Assembly (NCBI GenBank): GCA_003160265.1 | Contig: PLQY01000114.1 | Span: forward strand, 3,516-15,008 | Source of the DNA: Peptococcaceae bacterium | Lineage (GTDB): Bacteria; Bacillota; DSM-12270; Thermacetogeniales; Thermacetogeniaceae | Direction of reading: 5' to 3' | DNA: 11,493 nucleotides | In this document: positions 6,133 through 11,493 of the stretch, one piece after another | Numbering within the stretch: position 1 is the stretch's first letter | How the letters are laid out: each line of letters begins with the position of its first letter | The notes under the pieces: generated by a model | What the model was told of the DNA's origin: nothing | The model's input: the letters and a program-made list of their open reading frames with translations, nothing else | Database searches by the model: none | Program-made: the position numbers and the translations under genes

Positions 6133-6366
6133 TTAGGGCCGGACCCGAGCCCAGAGCTTCTTGAGCTTCTCCTTGAGCTGAGTATACCGGCTGTCACCGA
6201 CCCGGACGCGGACGATCTCCCGCTCACACCGGGCGCAAAGAAAGCGGCCGGAAACCAGCATCCCCTCCGCAATGCCCTTGGGGGGCGTCTGTTCGCAGAT
6301 CATGCATACCGGAAGCAGAACTCCCTTCCTCTTCTCGGCAAGCAGGCTAGGTTCCCGTCGTGCCAT
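6133..6366 (-). CDS. csfB: Gin/CsfB-family anti-sigma-G zinc protein
   Basis: Small protein (77 aa) of the Gin family. In B. subtilis CsfB is made in the forespore and binds sigma-G (and later sigma-E) to prevent mistimed activity during sporulation. The signature is two CxxC pairs, CMIC (21-24) and CARC (44-47), separated by GIAEGMLVSGRFL, followed by EREIVRV and a lysine-rich helical end (KLKKLWARVRP); the pairs bind zinc in the family. Start ATG at 6366; GAGGA about 13 bases upstream and GGTG nearer are modest ribosome sites. Upstream, TATAAT on the minus strand (6410-6405) could be a -10, but the -35 match is poor and I see no clear sigma-F or sigma-G promoter. Beside the YaaO-type gene it repeats the Bacillus csfB...yaaO order without xpaC and yaaN. 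A terminator follows. Confidence 0.85.
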   Translation of the reverse strand: MARREPSLLAEKRKGVLLPVCMICEQTPPKGIAEGMLVSGRFLCARCEREIVRVRVGDSRYTQLKEKLKKLWARVRP

Positions 6367-6467
6367 GTTTTCACCAACTTCCTCTGCACATATCCTTGTT
6401 CTCTATTATACGCAAAAGCACCGGCGTTGAACCCTTCTTGAAGCTACTTGCGCAACCAAACCCTGGC

Positions 6468-6482
6468 GCGCCCAGAGGGCGC
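6468..6482 (-). terminator. GC-rich hairpin after korD, possible weak terminator
   Basis: GCGCCC-TCT-GGGCGC forms a 6-bp stem with a 3-base loop, starting 20 bases after the korD stop. It is followed by GCCAGGGTTTGGTTG rather than a real T-run, so it may slow or end transcription, or only protect the 3' end. It is the only candidate terminator between the kor operon and gin. Confidence 0.3.
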
Positions 6483-6501
6483 CCGGCACGTTCGCTGGAA
6501 C

Positions 6502-6780
6502 TTAGTTGTCCTTGCTCTTGCGCGCCACCAGGATGGCGCAGTCCGGGCAGACCACCTCGCAGGTGCGGCAGGCCTTGCAGAGTTCCGGGTCCACTTTGAC
6601 AGTCGGCGTCCCATAGACCCCCAGCTTCTCCGACCAACTCAGGGCAGCCTCGAGGCACTTCTCCTTGCAGAGGCCGCAACCCTTGCAGAGCCCCGGGAAT
6701 ACGACCCACTCGGCCCTGCCTTTATTGACCTCGCTGACATATTTTTTATCCGCGTAGGACATTCCCGCTACGCTTGCCAT
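6502..6780 (-). CDS. korD: 2-oxoacid:ferredoxin oxidoreductase, delta (ferredoxin-like 2x[4Fe-4S]) subunit
   Basis: Electron-transfer subunit of 92 aa that passes electrons from the TPP site to ferredoxin. Two cluster-binding motifs are complete: CKGCGLCKEKC (C32, C35, C38, C42) and CKACRTCEVVCP (C68, C71, C74, C78), with an additional cysteine at 81. ATG at 6780 is chosen: GGGGGTG lies at the correct distance within the end of korC, and korC stops 1 base earlier. ATG at 6762 is an alternative but its ribosome site would be too close. It is the last gene of the korABCD operon. Compared with stand-alone ferredoxins, the pre-cluster N-terminal extension of about 30 residues (KKYVSEVNKGRAEWVVFPG) is typical of such subunits. 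Confidence 0.9.
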   Translation of the reverse strand: MASVAGMSYADKKYVSEVNKGRAEWVVFPGLCKGCGLCKEKCLEAALSWSEKLGVYGTPTVKVDPELCKACRTCEVVCPDCAILVARKSKDN

Positions 6781-6781
6781 G

Positions 6782-7354
6782 TTATGACACCCCCATTCCG
6801 GCAACCAGATTGATGCCCTCCTGGAGGGCCTTGAAGTCCAACTCCCGGAGTTCCGGGTTTTTCTCGAACTTGTAGCCAAGGCGCTTCTCTATGGATTCTT
6901 TCGCCTTGTCGAGCGTTACCACATGGGTTGCTCCGATCACGGCGCCCATAATCAGAATATTGAAAACCCGCGGTTTCAGCTTCTTGGTAGCGATCTCCAG
7001 AGCAGGAATAGCCAACACCTGTTTGGCGTTCTTCGGCAGATCGCCCTCTACTCCCTGGATACCGGAGTCGTAGACGAACAATGTCTGCGGCCCCACGTAC
7101 ATCTGGGTGCGGCGGACAGCGCGGTCGCTGAGGGCGATCACGATGTCCCCGATCTTGAACTTGGGCGCCCCGATCTTCTCGTCGCCGATCTGCACGAAGG
7201 CGATGGAGACGCCGCCCCGCTGCTCGATCCCGAAGTTGGGAATATAGAGGGCCTCTTTCCCCTCGAGAGCAGCCGCATCCATCAGGATCTGGGCGACGGA
7301 CTGCACTCCCTGGCCACCCTCGCCGGCCAGAGCAATCTTCACAGGTTTACTCAT
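6782..7354 (-). CDS. korC: 2-oxoacid:ferredoxin oxidoreductase, gamma subunit
   Basis: 190-aa subunit of the pyruvate/ketoisovalerate oxidoreductase catalytic-domain family, part of the complex that oxidises 2-oxoacids with CoA to acyl-CoA, CO2 and reduced ferredoxin. Family features: IALAGEGGQGVQSVAQIL near the N-terminus, NFGIEQRGGVSIAFVQIG, a DIVIALS stretch and NILIMGAVIGAT towards the C-terminus. The frame is open a further 48 codons upstream but that part lies within korB; ATG at 7354 is preceded by GGGGAGGGGGAG, a strong ribosome site, and the family sequence starts there. Two bases separate it from the korB stop. Confidence 0.93.
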   Translation of the reverse strand: MSKPVKIALAGEGGQGVQSVAQILMDAAALEGKEALYIPNFGIEQRGGVSIAFVQIGDEKIGAPKFKIGDIVIALSDRAVRRTQMYVGPQTLFVYDSGIQGVEGDLPKNAKQVLAIPALEIATKKLKPRVFNILIMGAVIGATHVVTLDKAKESIEKRLGYKFEKNPELRELDFKALQEGINLVAGMGVS

Positions 7355-7356
7355 GG

Positions 7357-8157
7357 CTACTCCCCCTCCCCTTCTACGGCGCCCGGAGGCGCGGTTGGTG
7401 CGGCGGCTTCGGGCGGCACCTTCAACTCGCCAACCGGGAAAAACTCCTGCATCGTCTGTTCGAGGAACGCCCAGGTCTGTTCGGCGTTGGTGCGCCAATT
7501 GGTCGGGCAGGTGGAGAGCACCTCCACGAAGGAGAACCCCCTCCCAGAGATCTGGTTCTCCAGCGCCTTTTTTAGATAGCTCTTCAAGGTCAGGAGCTTG
7601 GAAACGGTCCCCCGGGCGACGTAGGTCCCCTCGTGGGTGATGGCGGCCACCATCTCCGGCCCCAGCATCGGGTAGCCGTCTTCCTTGACATCCCGACCGT
7701 AGGGCGTGGTCTCGGTCTTCTGGCCGGGCATGGTGGTCGGAGCCATCTGGCCTCCGGTCATGGCGTAGTTGGTGTTGTTGGCCAGGATCATGGTGATCTT
7801 ATCGTTCCGGTTAGCAGCGTTGACCAGGTGCTGGGAGCCGATGGCGTAGCCGCCCCCATCCCCCATGTAGGCAATCACGATCAGTTCCGGGTTCGCCCGC
7901 TTCAGGCCGACCATCACCGGAGTCGCCCGGCCGTGGTGGGCCTGCACCGTGTCCATGTTGAAGAAGTCCCAGGCCAGGAGTGAACATCCGATATCACAGC
8001 CGAAGACCACCCGGTCCTGGATCCCGAGATCATCGATCGCCTGCCCCAGGGCCTTCAATATCAGGCCATGGCCGCATCCAGGGCAGAATTTGTGGGGTTT
8101 GGTCGCCAGGTTCCAGCACTTCGGCATTTTCGGTTGCAGTTCCATTTCTACTGCCAT
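7357..8157 (-). CDS. korB: 2-oxoacid:ferredoxin oxidoreductase, beta (TPP-binding) subunit
   Basis: Thiamine-diphosphate-binding subunit, 266 aa. Seen: FCPGCGHG (24-31) and GCDIGCS (53-59), cysteine motifs typical of KorB/VorB subunits; the TPP/Mg motif GDGGGYAIGSQH (99-110) ending in NNTNYAMTGGQ (127-137); and TCPTNW further on. The last 20 residues (PPEAAAPTAPPGAVEGEGE) are a low-complexity tail beyond the conserved domain. Start ATG at 8157, after GGAAAGGGGGCG overlapping the korA stop, 3 bases away. The operon context with alpha, gamma and ferredoxin subunits sets it apart from acetolactate synthase or one-chain pyruvate oxidoreductase. Substrate (2-oxoglutarate, branched-chain or other 2-oxoacid) is not decided by the sequence. 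Stop is TAG. Confidence 0.95.
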   Translation of the reverse strand: MAVEMELQPKMPKCWNLATKPHKFCPGCGHGLILKALGQAIDDLGIQDRVVFGCDIGCSLLAWDFFNMDTVQAHHGRATPVMVGLKRANPELIVIAYMGDGGGYAIGSQHLVNAANRNDKITMILANNTNYAMTGGQMAPTTMPGQKTETTPYGRDVKEDGYPMLGPEMVAAITHEGTYVARGTVSKLLTLKSYLKKALENQISGRGFSFVEVLSTCPTNWRTNAEQTWAFLEQTMQEFFPVGELKVPPEAAAPTAPPGAVEGEGE

Positions 8158-8160
8158 CGT

Positions 8161-9285
8161 CTACGCCCCCTTTCCATCCAGCAGGGCGTTGCAGGCTTCG
8201 GTTACCTCTTCGGGGGTAATCCCCACACCCGGCCGGAGTATCGTCTTGATCGGCAGATTACAGGGACCTCCGTAGAGATTCTCCTTTACCAGCTTCAACA
8301 ACTGGCCATAGGCCGACTCGGCCACCAGCAGCATCTTCGCCCGGGCGACCGCTTGCTGCAACTGCTCCCGCGGGAAGGGGCGCAGCGTGATCGGTCGAAA
8401 ATACCCGACTTTTTTGCCCTGCCCTGCCAGTTCCCGTACCGCCATCGCCGCCGACCGGAAGACGATCCCGTGTGCAATCACCACTATGTCAGCGCCTTCG
8501 GTATTGTAAGAGTCATATTCGATGATCTCCGGCGTCACCCGCTCGTATTCCGAGGTGTCTCTAGCCATGGCCACCTCCAACTCTTCCTCGACACTGTAAG
8601 CATTTCTAAGATGGGCAGCCTCCCGTCCCTCGCCGATCTTTCCCGGTTTGCCCACAAATGGTTCCGTGGGTACCATGTCGATTCCCCTGGCGGCAGGGTC
8701 GTAGATGTTCAGCGATTCCCTCATCTTGGCCTGGTAGCCGTCACCCAGCACGAAGGTGGGAAACCGGTACTTCCAGGCAGTGTTGAAGGCCTTGATGGTG
8801 TAGTCGTAAAGATCCTGGAGAGAGGATGTGGAATAAACAATGCGCAGGCCCTCGCCGTTGCCGCCGAAGCAGGTCAGGGTGACCTCCTGCTGGGAGTAGA
8901 TGACTGTGGCGGTGGAAGGACCGCCGCGCTGCTGGATCACCACCACTACAGGGATCCTCATCGCCTCGGCCATGGACAGGGGCTCCTGCATCAGCACGTT
9001 GCCCGGCCCGGCGGTAGCGGTGAAGGCCCGCCTGCCGGCCAGCACGCCGCCAATGGTGGTGAAACCGGCGGACAGTTCGTCCTCCGTCTGCAGGAACCGC
9101 CTCCCGAACTTGGGCACGTTCCTCGTCCAGTAGTGCATGATCTCGTTCTGCGGCGTGATCGGATAGCCATACATGATCTCCGCTCCGGCGGCCAGGGCTG
9201 CCCAGCATACCGCCTCATTGCCGGTCATGAATACCTTGCGCTCTCCCGCGACAGGGCACCCGGGCTTGACACTCGTTTCGCTCAT
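8161..9285 (-). CDS. korA: 2-oxoacid:ferredoxin oxidoreductase, alpha subunit
   Basis: Pyrimidine-binding/core subunit of the KOR complex, 374 aa. Domain I begins with GNEAVCWAALAAGAEIMYGYPITPQNE (the YPITP motif at 41-45), then EDELSAGFTTIGG and the conserved TATAGPG stretch; the C-terminal domain II contains IVVIAHGIVFRSAAMAVRELAGQGKKVGYFRPITLRPFP. The start ATG at 9285 has GGGAGGTG 11 bases upstream; ATG at residue 20 (MTGNEAV) is a possible shorter start close to the family's usual beginning. It is the first gene of korA-korB-korC-korD. 2-Oxoglutarate or branched-chain 2-oxoacids are the likely substrates; in anaerobic Clostridia such enzymes work in biosynthetic carboxylation or oxidation. 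Stop is TAG. Confidence 0.94.
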   Translation of the reverse strand: MSETSVKPGCPVAGERKVFMTGNEAVCWAALAAGAEIMYGYPITPQNEIMHYWTRNVPKFGRRFLQTEDELSAGFTTIGGVLAGRRAFTATAGPGNVLMQEPLSMAEAMRIPVVVVIQQRGGPSTATVIYSQQEVTLTCFGGNGEGLRIVYSTSSLQDLYDYTIKAFNTAWKYRFPTFVLGDGYQAKMRESLNIYDPAARGIDMVPTEPFVGKPGKIGEGREAAHLRNAYSVEEELEVAMARDTSEYERVTPEIIEYDSYNTEGADIVVIAHGIVFRSAAMAVRELAGQGKKVGYFRPITLRPFPREQLQQAVARAKMLLVAESAYGQLLKLVKENLYGGPCNLPIKTILRPGVGITPEEVTEACNALLDGKGA

Positions 9286-9412
9286 AACCTCATAAACACC
9301 TCCCTCAAGATTTGCTTCCTATCTCAGGCTGCAGGCACCCGTAACCGGCGCCGTTGCCGATTATCTTTCACTGCCTTATCGCGGGCGATGCTCGTCCGCT
9401 CATAATCTCATA
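9279..9412. repeat. Pair of 16-base direct repeats at and upstream of the korA start
   Basis: CGCTCATAACCTCATA (9279-9294) and CGCTCATAATCTCATA (9397-9412), as read on the + strand, match at 15 of 16 bases, 118 bases apart; the similarity reaches further with CTCGT before each copy. On the minus strand the first copy holds the korA ATG and the second a similar ATGAGCG. The 254-base gap 9286-9539 otherwise holds no gene and no clear promoter. Confidence 0.55.
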
Positions 9413-9539
9413 CCAGGATTAACATGCCCGATTCGACACCGGATCGATACGCTCGCCTTCGATCTACCATTGGCCGCAACGCCGATAACCGTCGCTGTGG
9501 CCAGAAGCCGGAGAGCCTGTCCACTGTCAACCGCTAAAA

Positions 9540-10220
9540 TTACCAGAACGCCTTGGGCATGTATCGACGAATGACCCGCACCGGGTGGCCATATAGGTCA
9601 TTTGTACCAAAGGAAGCGGCCAGGCTCTCAGCCACTACCGTGGCCACCACGGGAATGTCCAGGATCCTGGAGGCGGCTGCCACGGTGCGGACGCCCTCCT
9701 CGACGATAGCCACTCCGGTCTCATCACCCAGATGGGAGTTGTTGATCAGCCCGTCGACCCGGCCGATGTCCCGGACGTGGTCGACAATCTGGTCAACAGT
9801 GGCGGTCATCGGTCTGGCAACGTTGATCACGGCGTAGATCTTCAGATCCGGGTCCTCCCAGGCATTCTCCACCAGGTTGAGAACCCTTGCCCCGGAGATC
9901 CCATAGCCGATGTCCACGATCACATCCCCGGGCCGCAGCAAGCAGAAACGGGTCGACGGCTTCAGCACATTGCCGGTCTCGCCCAACCCGATCAGTTCGG
10001 CGGTCTCCCAGGCCAGCACCGTCATTCCTGCCTGCTCCAGCTCTTTCTTGAGCGGTCTCAAGGTATAGCAGGGCTCCACCAGGTCGAGGTCGACAATGGT
10101 GACCGGCCTGCCCAGTCGAACCAGTTCCAGGGCACGATTCACGGCGATCTCACTCTTGCCGCTGGCGTATTCTCCGATATATGCTTCAACCACACGGGGT
10201 GGATACTGGGCGGAGGACAA
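9540..10220 (-). CDS. Uncharacterised MinD/ParA-like P-loop NTPase
   Basis: 226-aa soluble protein of the SIMIBI-type P-loop class; no specific function recognised. Walker A is GEYASGKSE (16-24; G16, G21, K22, S23), a standard GxxxxGKS rather than the deviant KGGxGK of MinD. It is followed by IVDLDLVEP (42-50), which resembles the DxD...P switch I of MinD-like proteins, and by VIVDIGYGISGARV (100-113), a switch II-like DxG. No membrane helix or signal peptide is seen. TTG start at 10220 is supported by GAGGTG six bases upstream. It lies between glyA and korA on the same strand, 254 bases from korA, downstream of a leader with a promoter and terminator-like hairpin. A role in maturation or control of the kor enzyme or a nearby pathway is only inference from position. 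Confidence 0.85.
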   Translation of the reverse strand: MSSAQYPPRVVEAYIGEYASGKSEIAVNRALELVRLGRPVTIVDLDLVEPCYTLRPLKKELEQAGMTVLAWETAELIGLGETGNVLKPSTRFCLLRPGDVIVDIGYGISGARVLNLVENAWEDPDLKIYAVINVARPMTATVDQIVDHVRDIGRVDGLINNSHLGDETGVAIVEEGVRTVAAASRILDIPVVATVVAESLAASFGTNDLYGHPVRVIRRYMPKAFW

Positions 10221-10266
10221 TCAATTCACCTCATGAATGATCCGGTAAGCTTGGTGTGTTTATTGT

Positions 10267-10311
10267 AAGAAAAAACTACGGCGGGTTGGCAACGTACCAG
10301 AAAACCCCCCG
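10267..10311 (-). terminator. Intrinsic terminator or attenuator between glyA and the NTPase gene
   Basis: On the minus strand CGGGGGGTT (10311-10303) pairs with AACCCGCCG (10287-10279): 8 of 9 positions, with one G-G mismatch. The 15-base loop contains a second small stem (GGTA/TGCC). It is followed by TAG and six T (10275-10270). It lies downstream of the promoter at 10351-10378 and upstream of the NTPase gene. It may simply end the glyA transcript or may attenuate transcription of the NTPase-kor genes. A competing short stem, AGCCC with GGGTT, would use part of the 5' arm. Confidence 0.7.
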
Positions 10312-10350
10312 GGAAGGGCTAGATAAGATCTACCTTATATTTCCTTTCAG

Positions 10351-10378
10351 TTTATACCTAAATGCAGTTTTAAGTCAA
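10351..10378 (-). promoter_or_regulatory. Putative sigma-A promoter downstream of glyA
   Basis: On the minus strand TTGACT (10378-10373; five of six matches to TTGACA) is followed after 16 bases by TATAAA (10356-10351; five of six matches to TATAAT), in an AT-rich patch 22 bases after the glyA stop. It is the best promoter match in the window. A transcript would begin near 10343 and run about 70 bases to the terminator-like hairpin at 10267-10311, then to the NTPase gene. Confidence 0.6.
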
Positions 10379-10399
10379 GGGGATGATGCCGGTTCGCAA

Positions 10400-11493
10400 C
10401 TACTTGTCATACAGCGGAAAGGCCTGGCACAACTGTTGCACCGCCTGCCGGGCCTCCTCCTGCTTCCCGGTGTCCCCAGGGAAGGATAGAACGCAGTGGA
10501 TCACCCGCCCGACAGCCTCCATCTCCTGCTCCCGCAGGCCGCGGCTGGTCACCGCCGGGGTCCCGATCCGGATTCCGCTGGTCACTTTTGGGCCTTGGGG
10601 GTCCAGGGGAACGGAATTCTTGTTCACGGTCATCCCCACCTCGTCTAGCAGGACCTCGGCCCGCTGTCCGGTGATGTTCTTGTTGCGCAGGTCGATCAAC
10701 AGCAGGTGGTTGTCCGTGCCGCCCGAGACCAGGTTGAAGCCGAAGCCGCTCAGCGCCTCCGCCAAGGTATGGGCGTTGGCCACCACCTGCTCCTGGTAGC
10801 GGTGGAAGCCCTCGCTCTGGGCCTCCTTGAAGCAGACCGCCTTGGCCGCAATCACATGCATCAGGGGGCCGCCCTGGATGCCCGGGAAGACCGCCTTGTC
10901 GATCGCCGGCCCAAAACGCTCCTGGCAGAGGATGAACCCTCCCCGGGGTCCCCGCATGGTCTTATGAGTAGTCGAGGTCGCGAACTCGGCGTGGGGGACT
11001 GGACTGGAGTGCAGGCCGGTGGCCACCAGGCCGGCGATGTGGGCCATGTCCGCCATCAGGTAGGCCCCCACCTCCCGGGCGATCTCCCCGAAGGCGGCAA
11101 AGTCGATCATCCGGGGATAGGCACTGGCGCCGGCGATGATCAACCGGGGCCGCACCTCCCGTGCCCTGCGCCTGATGTCTTCGTAGTCAAGGATGCCATT
11201 CCCGTTGACTCCATAGAAATGGCTCTCGTAGTAGATGCCTGAGGCACTGGCCCGGCTGCCGTGAGTCAGGTGCCCACCGTGGCTCAGGCTCATACCCAGG
11301 ATGCGGTCGCCGGGCTTGAGCATGGCTAGATATACTGCCATGTTGGCCTGGGTCCCCGAATGGGGCTGCACGTTGACGTGCTCCGCCCCGAAAATCTCCC
11401 CGGCCCGCCGGCGCGCCAGGTCCTCCACCACATCCACATTGGCGCAGCCACCGTAGTAGCGGTGCCCGGGGTAGCCCTCGGCGTACTTGTTGG
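10400..11493 (-). CDS. glyA: Serine hydroxymethyltransferase (5' end outside the window)
   Basis: PLP enzyme that interconverts serine and glycine with transfer of a one-carbon unit to tetrahydrofolate. The 363 residues present begin at [15 protein letters not shown], which is near residue 50 of the usual 410-415, so only the N-terminus is missing. Seen: [39 protein letters not shown], the PLP-lysine motif [13 protein letters not shown], and [10 protein letters not shown] followed by [15 protein letters not shown]. All expected active-site motifs look intact. The stop codon is TAG. On the same strand, a promoter and hairpin separate it from the NTPase gene, so it may or may not be co-transcribed with the kor operon. 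Confidence 0.96.
   Translation of the reverse strand, partial: NKYAEGYPGHRYYGGCANVDVVEDLARRRAGEIFGAEHVNVQPHSGTQANMAVYLAMLKPGDRILGMSLSHGGHLTHGSRASASGIYYESHFYGVNGNGILDYEDIRRRAREVRPRLIIAGASAYPRMIDFAAFGEIAREVGAYLMADMAHIAGLVATGLHSSPVPHAEFATSTTHKTMRGPRGGFILCQERFGPAIDKAVFPGIQGGPLMHVIAAKAVCFKEAQSEGFHRYQEQVVANAHTLAEALSGFGFNLVSGGTDNHLLLIDLRNKNITGQRAEVLLDEVGMTVNKNSVPLDPQGPKVTSGIRIGTPAVTSRGLREQEMEAVGRVIHCVLSFPGDTGKQEEARQAVQQLCQAFPLYDK

Noticed and set aside
5841..6272. 143-codon minus-strand open frame between gin and the decarboxylase
   Set aside because: It overlaps gin out of frame and runs through the gin terminator; its composition looks like a GC-rich shadow frame.
8068..9405. 445-codon + strand open frame opposite korA
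   Set aside because: korA on the other strand has clear family motifs throughout; the + frame is a GC-driven antisense shadow without recognisable domains.
9526..9531. TTGACA on the minus strand after the NTPase stop as a kor promoter
   Set aside because: The -35 match is perfect but no -10-like sequence occurs 16-18 bases downstream (CTTCTG region, GC-rich).
10270..10295. A second promoter (TTGCCA...TACAAT) embedded in the glyA/NTPase terminator
   Set aside because: Spacing of about 19 bases and overlap with the hairpin make it weak; kept only as a note.

Overview
The window looks like a stretch of chromosome from a GC-rich, anaerobic, spore-forming member of the Clostridia (Moorella/Pelotomaculum/Desulfotomaculum-like). 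Three things point there: a clostridial AbrB with a C-terminal CxxC...CxxC ribbon, the sporulation-associated genes csfB/gin and ricT, and a ferredoxin-dependent 2-oxoacid oxidoreductase operon. The assignment to this broad group is inference from gene content; no rRNA or other direct marker is present.

Region 1 (1-3944): abrB on the + strand converges on a minus-strand operon transcribed tmk -> holB -> ricT -> rsmI. A strong intrinsic terminator separates abrB from rsmI. The order matches the csfB-yaaO-tmk-holB-yaaT-rsmI-abrB neighbourhood of Bacillus subtilis, but darA and yaaR between tmk and holB, and yabA/trmN6 between ricT and rsmI, are absent. holB (clamp-loader delta') is the oddest gene of the window: its frame is broken by a single in-frame TAG, it is short exactly at that point, and its Walker A motif is degenerate.

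Region 2 (3945-6366): a YaaO-type Orn/Lys/Arg decarboxylase carrying two long low-complexity inserts, then a 351-base non-coding stretch with a clear terminator, then csfB/gin, the small zinc-binding anti-sigma-G protein. Both genes are on the minus strand.

Region 3 (6502-11493): a minus-strand metabolic block. At the right edge lies glyA (serine hydroxymethyltransferase, 5' end outside the window). A putative promoter and a terminator/attenuator hairpin follow, then an uncharacterised MinD-like P-loop NTPase, and then korA-korB-korC-korD, a four-subunit 2-oxoacid:ferredoxin oxidoreductase with gaps of only 1-3 bases between genes.

Functionally the window joins one-carbon metabolism (glyA), ferredoxin-linked carbon metabolism (kor), a decarboxylase, DNA replication and nucleotide supply (tmk, holB), ribosome modification (rsmI) and developmental control (gin, ricT, abrB). 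I see no tRNA, rRNA, CRISPR array, intact insertion sequence or prophage. I do not see a wholly new multi-gene system; the best leads are the interrupted holB, the attenuator-like leader, and the uncharacterised NTPase that this leader precedes.
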